Shown one piece after another: positions 55,621 through 64,000 of a stretch of DNA of 64,000 nt. The position numbers and the translations under genes were made by a program. The stretch's first letter is position 1. Each line of letters starts with the position of its first letter. Where the stretch lies: the NCBI GenBank assembly GCA_958450365.1, contig CAUEEP010000750.1:310001-374000 (forward strand), read 5' to 3'. Origin of the DNA: Mesorhabditis belari. Lineage: Eukaryota > Nematoda > Chromadorea > Rhabditida > Rhabditidae. The notes under the pieces are model-generated. The model saw only the letters and a program-made list of their open reading frames with translations. It searched no databases and had not been told where the DNA came from.

Positions 55621-55829
55621 ATAGGAACACCTGAATGCGAAGACAGATCAAAAAAAATGGCAAATCAGAAAGAAAAACAGCAACAAAAAGGAAATCTTAA
55701 AGCAAAAAATTGTCTGATCACTACGAAAATCAGTTTTGATGCCCGAAAAAGTGTTTTTCGTTTTTCACCTCTCAGCTTTAATGATATTGTAAAGTCTATT
55801 GGTGATATTTTTAGAAGGTTTTGAACAAT

Positions 55830-57210
55830 CCTTGTTGAGCTCGCTGAGATAGCTGAGATATTGAGCTAGCTGAGATAGCTGAGATATAACTGTTGCAGTG
55901 CCGCAACGCTAAAAACACTCTAAAAATCCACAATATATTATCAAAAAGACGAAATTTACAAAGTTTAGATTAGAATCATGATTGCATAATCGTCACGTGG
56001 TTGGCAAGCCTCGTTTATGTTCAGAAAGATCTGGGGTTCAATTCCGTTTATGAAAAATGATGCTTCGAAGGTCCAAAGTTTGTAGGAACTAAAAAAAACA
56101 CAATATGGAACTGATTTTCAATAGCTTAAACATTTCGGAATATTTTTGACCTTTCTAACATTGCAACGATTGAAGTATCTGTTTCTATGATTCGAAAGTG
56201 AATATGCGTGAAATTGAGACTTTGAAATTTTCGAGAAAAAACAATAGAAGAGAATTGATGTTCACCGAGTGAGTCAAAAAAACAAAGAATGATTGTGATT
56301 GACATGGAAACTTCTCAAAATGCCACATTTCCATCAATTTACAATTAACTGGGAGGAAAATTTGCATATTGACGGGTGCAAAATGAAATCACTCTTTCAT
56401 TTCACATTCTCCGGCTTCTCCGGCTTCGTTTTTCAGGTGATTTTATCAATTCCAGCATCTTATTTCTAAATTTTAGAACTTCTGCTCACAAAATTCAAAT
56501 TCTTGTTAAAATCTTTGACATTGCTTTGTTTAGAATGGCACAACCGAATCGCGAGGAGCGTGGCAAGCTTTATCGAGGAAATTGGGTGAGTTGTTGTTGG
56601 TTATTGTTGGTTGTTGTTGGTTGTTGTTGGTTGTTGTTGTTGGTTGTTGTTGTTGGTTGTTGTTGTTGGTTGTTGTTGTTGGTTGTTGTAGCTTGTTGTA
56701 GCTTTATCGAGGAAATTGGGTGAGTTGTTGTTGGTTGTTGTTGTTAATTTAAATAGAAACATTGACTTTTGCGGTTAATTTTGCGAGTTGCGGTTAATTT
56801 TAATAGAAACATTGGCTAAATTGTTGTTTTATGCGTGATATTCTGACCAAAAGGGTGGATTTATTCAATTTTAGAACTACTGAGCAAGCTAAAATTGTCA
56901 GAATTTCTTTTTGTCAGCATTTTCTTGAACTTTTTTCTTTTCAGGATGCATTGAATTTCGACCGACGTGCCCCCGAATTCTTCTGGGAGATTTTCTGCGC
57001 TCAATGCGACAAAGCAATTACAAGAGATTACATTATTGAGGTTAGCTTTTGGTTGTTTATCGTCAACAACTGGATTAGAAAATGATAGTTCTTGGATCTG
57101 TGCTTGTTAAAGACCTTGAAAGTTTTTTGAACCTTTTTGCATTAAAAGTTTACAAGTTTAATGATTGACGAGTCAAGTTAGCACAGTTAGCTTTTTCTAG
57201 CGCTTAAATC
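55830..57210. repeat. Duplicated block A, right (with 41430-42805, inverted)
   Basis: ~1.37 kb containing LIM exons 1-2, their introns and ~650 bp of upstream sequence, in inverted orientation to the left copy. It starts at the GTTGCGGCACTGCAACAG-type element and ends at CTAGCGCTTAAATC, just before LIM exon 3. Confidence 0.85.
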
Positions 57211-57482
57211 GTTTATAGTTCTTTCTAATCAATTATGGAGTTCAAAACTATATGTTTCTGTTTCAGAATATGTTTCGCCCACCGGCTTCTGGATTGATAA
57301 GTTTTGTAGAAGAAATAGATGTCTCGACTCCATTTGATCGCATCAGAGCACATCCACTTCTTCATCAAATGACCATACTTCAGAGAGACGCCAAGCCTTC
57401 GAAGAAGAACCACCTCTTCGAGAACCAAGTTGAAGAAGTCCCATCCACCGAAGGAGCCAACTTCAGCCAATCAGCGCATTGA
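56535..57482 (+). CDS. Chimeric gene: LIM exons 1-2 spliced to foreign exon
   Basis: Exon 56535-56585 (MAQPNREERGKLYRGNW), exon 56945-57040 (DALNFDRRAPEFFWEIFCAQ...DYIIE), then acceptor CTGTTTCAG and exon 57267-57482 (NMFRPPASGLISFVEEIDV...NFSQSAH-stop). All three join in phase 0 to 120 residues. Only the first C-x2-C of LIM1 is kept, so no LIM domain can form. Expression is unproven; it could equally be an untranscribed duplication fragment lying next to an unrelated exon. Confidence 0.5.
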
Positions 57483-57740
57483 GAAACACAGTGGAGACGA
57501 GGGACCGGAAGTGGGCAACCACGTGATTTGGTTCCTTATCTCTATAAATTTGGTTGTGATTCAGAGAGACGCCAAGCCTTCGAAGAACCACATCGTTGAA
57601 GAAGTCCCATCCACCGAGGGAGCCAACGATCAGCGCATTGAGAAACACAGTGGAGGCGAAGGACCGGAAGTGGGCAGCCACGTGGTCGTACTTGGGCTCA
57701 TTTGGTTCCTTTTCTCTCTAAATTTGGTTGTGATGAAGGT
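57372..57740 (+). repeat. Tandem duplicated ~180 bp coding-like unit with TM segment
   Basis: Two copies (57379-~57560 and ~57561-57735) of a stretch encoding QRDAKPSK..., VEEVPSTEGAN, QRIEKHSG(D/G)EGPEVG then a hydrophobic IWFLISINLVVI / LIWFLFSLNLVVM. The second copy is in one frame; the first needs a frame change after EGAN. An open frame 57430-57843 reads through both. It could be an exon of a membrane protein whose other parts are missing. Confidence 0.5.
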
Positions 57741-58157
57741 GGCCATACGGTTTATTATTTTGCAGAAAAATAATCGGCTTAATGAAATAAACCGTAGCTC
57801 ATTTTGTGCATTTGATTTTAAACGAAAGTACAAAAAGAAATGAAAAGATTTTCAGCCTATTACACCGAGCAATGCGTACTCATTCGATATTCTATTGCCA
57901 ATTGATTTCCGTAGCTCCGTACAAGAATTCACTTAAATTCACTTAATCCAAAATTCAATAGCCCAATTCTGTTTTAGTCATATACAGTCTATTCAAAAAA
58001 TAACTGCTTCTTTTGATAAGTTTCAATGGGAGAATTGAATCAAAAGGAGGCATTTAAAAAGAGACTTTTCAATTGAATTACTTATCGTCTATGGCTCACC
58101 TTTTGAATCAGCCTGCCATATAAGAGAAATGAACTGAACGGTTTCCAAACACAAATC

Positions 58158-61100
58158 ATGGCCCGTTTGCTTCTATTTGTTGGCCTCCTTGTCGCGCTAG
58201 TCGCTGCGGACTGTCCAGCCGATTGGCTCTACTCTAGATATTTGAATGGCAGCTGCTATAAGGTTTGAATGATTTTTATTTGGCAGTAAAATTGACTAAT
58301 AAAATTGAATGCAGATAAAAGGTTAAGTGTATAATCAAAATAAGCTAAAGAATCCGAATTCACAAATTTCAATCGGTTACAAATTGAAAGAATAATAATA
58401 TACCGTAAAAGCTGTAATAGTAGCCTCCTATAGGAGCGTCGTGTAGTCTAAGTTTACACTCAAATAACCGCTCATATCTCGGCGCCCAGGCATTTGTTTC
58501 AGCCCGCTTAGGTATTAAATTAAAGTAGAGAGGATGGGTGATTTTTTGAGATATAACACATATTTTTAGCATTACCCAGTGCATAGAGAAAGATGATTGA
58601 AAAATGATGAAAAATCGGCCTTTTTTGCTACTTTTCAATCATCTTTCTCTATGCACTGGTTAAGGCTAAAAATATGTGTTATATCTCAAAAAATCATCCA
58701 TCCTCTCTACTTTAATTTGATCCCTAAACGCTTTGAAACAAATGCCTGAGCGCCGAGATATGAGCGGTTATTTGAGTGTAAACTTAGACTACACGACGCT
58801 CCTATAGGAGGCTACTATCACAGCTTTTACGGTATGCTTTATTCAAAGGAACAAAGCGGTATGGACTTCTCTAAAATTAGACGCCATTTAATGTTATAAA
58901 AAGATACAAATAAAAAGGTATTTTGACAATTAAATAGTATTTTTTGACCCAATAGTGTGAAGTGAAAAGTTTTGGGGAATCGTTAGCGGAAATCTTGAAA
59001 TTTTTGAAATTACACTACAGCTAGTGAAAGCAAAATATAGAAGAGTGTTTATGTTTTTGTTTACATTCAGGTGGTCACTCAAACAGGTGGATTGACGTAC
59101 GAGGAAGCCGACGCGTTGTGCAAAGCGGCAAACAGTAACAGTCAGCTGGCATCGATTCATTCGCCAGTCGAGGACCAATTTATCATCGGTTATGTGGAAA
59201 TGAAAGTATAATGTTGCTCTTGTTTTAGACATCTCAGCAATGGCCACTACAACCTCGCAATACCAGACGCTTCTCGGGGGGAAACGAGTGAGGTTTTGCC
59301 TTCCATTAGCAGCTGTGGTCTTTTACCTTTGCTAACAAATCTATAAGCAGAAAAAAAATGGGTTTAGCTTTTAATTGTTAGTATAGAAGACTAGTAGACT
59401 ACTATAGAAGACTTATTGTAGAAGAGGGTTATTTTAGAAGACTAGTTAATATAATGAACTCCTATTCGTCTATTCACACGAGCTGATATTCACATAGATT
59501 CACAGGAACCATATTGGAACCATAACTTCTAGCATCCGAAATTTCTCAATTAAAGGTGGAAAACGGTTGGCAATGGTCTGATGGCACAGCCTTCGACTAT
59601 ACGAACTTTGCCGCCGATGGGAACACGGGAAGGCAATGTGTTCAAGTGAATGCTGTCGAATATGCACTTACATGAGTCTTAGGTCTCGTCCAGTACATCA
59701 TCGAATCCAGAGTACGGACAATGGAGCGACGCCGACTGTAACACCAAATTCTTGAACGCCGTCTGCAAAGCTATGACTGCCCAGTCGCCGACGAATCCAG
59801 CGACGAAGCCGGCCGAGTGCTCGCTGGGCTGGTACTACGATAGACGCTTCAACAGCTGCTACAAGGCATTTAGCTGAGCCAAAACTAAAAACGGAACTGC
59901 CCAAAATGTTATGTGCCATCCAGATAAGATAATTTGTTTAAAAATTAACTGAATATCTTTACTGGAATGAGGTGATCAGTCGAGAGACCGTTGTTGACTT
60001 CGATCTAGCAAATTATCTAGATTCCCCCAAAATTAAATCGATTCAAACCGAAATCTGGATGTCACACTACATTTTGGTCATCATATTTTAGTCGTCATGT
60101 GCACATTTAGAGGAATTATATTTTCAGGTCCGGCTATTCAATTAACTTCCAGGTGGTGACCCCAAATAGCAGTATTCTGGACTTCAACAGTGCAAACGAG
60201 GTCTGCCAGAACGCCAGCGCACAGCTAGCATCGATACACTCGGCAGAGGAGAATGAGCTGATTGTTGGTAGGTGGAATGGCGATAATGGGTGTCACAATG
60301 AAGTCCCAGATTTCTGAGCACTGATTTTGAACTAGAGGCTAACGTTGAAAGCTGGCATTGAAATCATCCCTCGGCTTTCTCATAGCAAGCCAGGAATGGC
60401 CAGGAATCAAAGAAAACCGGGAATAAAATCCGCCACCATCCTCTTATCGGGCGACTGCACAGATCACTGTACACCAGCAATGATCTGATTGCTCTGTCTC
60501 AACTTGAGACAGAGCTTGAAACAGACTTGAGACTCTCAAGTCTCAAGCTTTGCTAATGTAATGCATAACATCTAATTTCAGCTCTCGCCAGCGATCTTTC
60601 CCTTACGGTATCGGTCATTAGCTACCAAACTTTGCTTGGAGCACGACGAGTAAATCAAACACTTTTAAGAGTTGACTAAACTCAATTCAAGGTCGACAAT
60701 ACCTGGACATGGACTGATGGGACTCCGTTCGACTACAATAACATTCTCACCGATGCCGATTATAATTATATACCGTGCCTTCAAGTAAGAAAAGATGCGC
60801 GAGAAACCATTTCCTATAAGATTCCAGGACATTAGAAACAAAAAATTAAAGAACAATTTGAGTTGCTAATATCCGGATATCTCCCTATTACGCCTTTCCA
60901 TCATTTCTTCGTAAAAAAGTGAAAAGTGAATGGGATTCTAGGAGCCATCAGCCATCAGCTTATCGCATTGATCTTTTGAAACCTTTCCAATAGAACCACT
61001 AGTCAAAATCCTAGATGAGCTTTTTACCACTTTGAGATTCTATTAGAGGAAATGTGGCATTTGAATTCAAATTGTTGTCGATAAAGTTCTACGACAATGT

Positions 61101-61345
61101 TTTTATTATCTAAAGAACAAATTACAGTAAAATGAAAGCCCCTTTAGCTCTGGGCGACGAACACAACGTATTTTCCGCCGGGCAACTACAAGAAGTGGAC
61201 TTACGCTTCGTGCTCTCTCAACTATTACAACTTTGTCTGCAAAATTGCACTGACCGATCCCGTGCCAGATTATAGCACAACCACCACCACCACTACGATG
61301 CCAACTATGCGTCCGATTGGACGATTGGAGAAGAATCGTATATAA
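58158..61345 (+). CDS. Secreted two-domain C-type lectin (right copy)
   Basis: Exons 58158-58262, 59071-59188, 59229-59287, 59556-59645, 59683-59865, 60153-60267, 60582-60649, 60692-60784, 61148-61345; 342 residues, all phases consistent if the intron after 59865 uses a GC donor. Signal MARLLLFVGLLVALVAA. Domain 1: VVTQTGGLTYEEADALCKAA, VENGWQWSDGTAFDY, VCKAM. Domain 2: AECSLGWYYDRR, VVTPNSSILDFNSANEVCQN, VDNTWTWTDGTPFDYNN, YNFVCKIAL, and a Thr-rich tail. Differs from the left copy by a few substitutions (Glu/Asp in EEADALC, SSTSS for SSKSS). Neither copy has EPN or QPD, the usual sugar-binding tripeptides, so a Ca-dependent ligand is uncertain. Confidence 0.85.
58400..58836. repeat. Palindromic MITE in lectin intron (right)
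   Basis: The counterpart of 45957-46392 with ends TACCGTAAAAGCTGTAATAG, in the same intron position. The arms differ by a few bases between the copies. Confidence 0.85.
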
Positions 61346-62219
61346 CAAGCTAAACAACTGTTTTCGTTTTCTATTTCTATCCTCTTTCTCAATCAGCTAA
61401 TCCCACTGTCTAATAAAAATTAACTAGCAAAAAGCTCTAAAAAACAAAACAAAATCAAAGTTTCTTTAAGATAAAACTTGTAAAAACCTAAAGATAACGT
61501 AAACTTATAAAATAAAAAACATAAAATTTTGATGGTTTTAAGCTAACAACGAAATGGTCCAAAGTTTAGGTGACCGTTTGGGATGAGTGATACCTCATTC
61601 GATAGATCTCATCATGAATATTGATGGCCAATAAAATTAGCTCCCTAAAGTAACTCTACAACGAGAAATGGGGCCGACAAGGAGCAAAAAAATGACGTTT
61701 TTTGACCCTCCTTCGTGAGCGTGTAACCCTTTACTGAATCAATATTTTTGAATAATCTTTTTTGCATGTAATAGAACTTGAATGAGACTAAAAGTAGTAG
61801 TAAACTAATTTCTCGAAGCAACGAAGCAACTTCCTTAAAAATGACCTAACTTTTAGGGTCATTTGCTTCACCCATTACAGCGCTCTAAACACATTATTGT
61901 AGAGCTCAATAAAATGCTTCGAATAAAAATGCCTTCGAATAGGGTTTAGAATAATTTTCGAAATTCTGACTTTTGTGCTTCGCTTCGAAAGCTTCATTTC
62001 ATTACGCTATTTCTACGCTCATAGCACAAAATAGTATTTTATACTCCGAAATTTCAGGGTGATGGTTTATCGAATGAGCAGATGGTTTATCGAATGAGCA
62101 GAGTATAAAGACATACACCTGAGTCATATAACAAAACAAACACAAACACCAACATAAAACAAACAAACAAACATAACAACCATCAAAAATCCAATACAAT
62201 ACAAATAATTGCCTCGGGT

Positions 62220-63139
62220 GGGCTTAAATCGGATTTGGAAGACGTGCGCCTCCTTGGCTCCCAGCGAACCTTCACATATGGCCCATTCCCATCATCGACT
62301 TCCAGCGCCCTTCTTCGCAGGGCCTCCAATTCGACCCGCGTGCTGCTTCCAGGTTGTACCCCCAGCCCGAAGCGAGGGAGTGAGCCCACGAAGGTCGAGC
62401 TTCTTGAAGAGATTGGTGATTGCCTTGGCGGCTGACTTTGCACTGATTGGCATTCCTTTGTGTCCCGGAAGATAAACTCGTCAGCCGCTCTCTTGAAACT
62501 GATCCATCTATTCCAAAGTGCCTGAGCTTTTTGACTTCCGTTGAATGAGATGTACGTGAAACGCCTCGCCCTTTTGATCGTTCTTGGCTCGTTTCACCTT
62601 CACTTTCCAGATTTGTTGTGGCTCCTCTGAGATATCCTTCCATTGCAAGGCGGCTACCTCTGATATGCGAAGAAGGGCGGTAAACATCAGCAACGCCATC
62701 ACCACCGACTTCAGTTCTTGATTGCTGTCCGAGTCGAGGCATGACGGATGATCTTCTCCATTTCGTGCCATCCAATTGGTTTGTGATGTGAGGTCGGAGG
62801 AGATAAACGAGTCGAAGCTTTTGTGATTGACGACAAGAGGGCGCGTGATTCACGTCCGGCTCTCCATTGAAAAACTTGAAGGGGCGATGTTTAAGATGAT
62901 ACCGCTGGCCCCACAGATCCCGATTTGTGCAGAAGATAGATCAGCAAAGATGAGGCAGCTTGTGGATCCAGCTTCACCTCTTCGGCAAATCCCCGTCGTG
63001 CTATTTCGGCTTTTGCGTACATCTTCATCGTTGAGGAGGCCAATTCGTTGGAGGCAACGAGCGACACTTGATCCAGTAGGTAAGGGGCATCTTTGACGAA
63101 GCGATCACATCCAGGACGGGCTTCCACTTCTCCAAACAC
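62220..63139 (-). pseudogene. Tyrosine recombinase of the PAT-like element
   Basis: The N-terminal core-binding part is QVSLVASNELASSTMKMYAK then AEIARRGFAEEVKL. The catalytic part is LLMFTALLRISEVAALQWKD (first catalytic Arg) then KVKRAKND. Box II reads LTPSLRAGGTTWKQHAGRIG: the second Arg is present but the expected HxxR His is Pro. The pieces lie in at least three frames with stops, so the enzyme is probably dead or the sequence has indels. Confidence 0.75.
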
Positions 63140-63697
63140 AGCTCCTCTAAAATAAACAATATAAATAATTTAACGACATGATCAAAGGGATTGGGTGGGT
63201 GGGTCTTATACTAAACAAAAACTCTGCTAACGATTGAACCAGAATGAAAATTTTTGCTAAATTTTCTCCTTTTATACCCTTTCCCAAGCCTACGGTAGTT
63301 CATCCACCCTATAATCCAAACACTCCAGTTGAATACTTTTTGCTACAGAACAAAAAATGGTGCATCCTGAAAGAGCATAAAATATATTTTGTGCTTCGCT
63401 TCGAAAGCTTCATTTCATTACGCTATTTCTACGCTCATAGCACAAAATAGTATTTTATACTCCGAAATTTCAGGGTGATGGTTTATCGAATGAGCAGAAT
63501 TATAAAGCCCGCTGGGACATAAAATTAAACTTGAGAAATAGGAAAGGAAATTTCAAGAATTCCGAATCAAAAGTTATTGCCCGTTCGGGACGGAATTAAA
63601 ATTTTTGCTCCCACCCCGAACTCCAGGTAGCTTCTATAAAATCTTTCCAATCTCCTTTATAATCAATCAGAGAGGCCATATTGGGTGGGATGTCCAT

Positions 63698-64000
63698 TTA
63701 GGCATACCTAAGATTCCCCTGGACTTCATAAATTTTGCTAACCTGAGAGCCTTGCAGAGGCGACTTGGCGGCGGACGCACCAAACTCGATTGGCCGGGTT
63801 CCATTGACTGATGCAAGAAATGCGTTCTCACCAACTGCTTGAGCGTTCGGGAATCTAGAAATAAATACATCACATTGGGCATTATAGTCGTTCGCAAACA
63901 AATCTATGTCTATCCCTCCAAATCTATTTTGCACTATGTTAGCCACCTCTCTTCTTATACCCCAATCATCTAGGTCAATTTCTCTACTCATGCCGTCAGC
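63698..64000 (-). pseudogene. RT/RNase H C-terminal part of the PAT-like element
   Basis: A minus-strand frame to the window edge: EIDLDDWGIRREVANIV, GGIDIDLFANDYNAQCDVFI, SRFPNAQAVGENAFL. The D-W-x...IDLFA(N/S)xxNA-xC-xxYxSRFP pattern is typical of the region after the reverse transcriptase in DIRS-group elements. It is open for 97 codons within the window; upstream RT lies beyond it. Confidence 0.7.

Larger units (their letters stand above)
61973..64000 (-). mobile_element. DIRS/PAT-type tyrosine-recombinase retrotransposon, partial
   Basis: Minus-strand order: RNase H-side coding (63991-63698, running off the window), a direct repeat (about 63388-63500), the tyrosine recombinase (63139-~62220), then a second copy of the direct repeat (about 61973-62102). 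The ~110 bp repeats share TTCGCTTCGAAAGCTTCATT and GGGTGATGGTTTATCGAATG. Direct repeats flanking the recombinase are the split-repeat layout of PAT-like elements. The rest of 61346-61972 has nothing recognisable. Confidence 0.75.

Noticed and set aside
56376..56723. 115-codon plus frame rich in Cys/Trp/Val
   Set aside because: It reads through the TTGTTG microsatellite in the LIM intron in a shadow frame; the real exon 1 starts at 56535 in another frame.
62272..62853. 193-codon minus-strand open frame as a gene
   Set aside because: It overlaps the tyrosine recombinase in another frame; the conserved recombinase motifs are in the other frames.

Overview
This is nuclear DNA of a rhabditid-type nematode. 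The evidence is a spliced-leader (SL1) RNA sequence next to 5S rRNA sequence at 7.2-7.5 kb, a TTAGGC-like (nematode telomere-type) array at 8.2 kb, many short GT-AG introns with TTTCAG-like acceptors, nematode-style nuclear receptor, C-type lectin, F-box and GH25 lysozyme genes, and abundant Tc1/mariner relatives. No prokaryotic operon is present. The species cannot be named from the window.

Layout. 0-7 kb: repeat-rich, with several copies of one ~220 bp MITE family, a tRNA-Trp and tRNA relics. 6.9-12.2 kb (minus): a nuclear hormone receptor reconstructed over 12 exons, whose introns hold a 5S/SL1 unit, a telomere-like array, fold-back elements and MITEs. 12.2-22 kb: mostly repeats, with tRNA-Met-like sequences, a non-autonomous mariner element, three suspicious homopolymer mosaics, a small secreted-looking gene fragment, a dead mariner and a transposase N-terminus. 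22.1-22.9 kb (minus): a papain-like protease gene that looks frameshifted. 23.3-28.3 kb (plus): a ten-exon GH25 lysozyme with an N-terminal membrane anchor and an extra extracellular domain. 29-34.4 kb (minus): a small membrane protein, then a three-copy tandem array of ADP-ribosyltransferase-like genes (two intact, one decayed). 37.0-38.9 kb (plus): a single-domain secreted C-type lectin. 39.1-39.6 kb: a transposase C-terminus.

39.9-61.5 kb is one large rearranged duplication. On the left, minus strand, lie a two-LIM-domain gene (39.9-42.1 kb) and a two-domain C-type lectin (43.4-46.6 kb). On the right both blocks reappear inverted: a 5' fragment of the LIM gene now spliced in frame to foreign sequence (56.5-57.5 kb), and a complete second lectin (58.2-61.3 kb). 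The order of the two blocks is not that of a simple inverted duplication. Between them is an F-box gene spread over at least 7.3 kb (47.4-54.7 kb, minus) whose introns hold satellites, fold-back elements, a Tc3-like transposase fragment and a tRNA-Met relic. 54.9-55.6 kb holds a LINE remnant. 62-64 kb holds a DIRS/PAT-type tyrosine-recombinase retrotransposon running off the right edge.

Exon models were drawn by hand from open frames, splice consensus and phase. For the receptor, lysozyme, ART-like, LIM and lectin genes the phases close across the joined exons, which is the main support for them.
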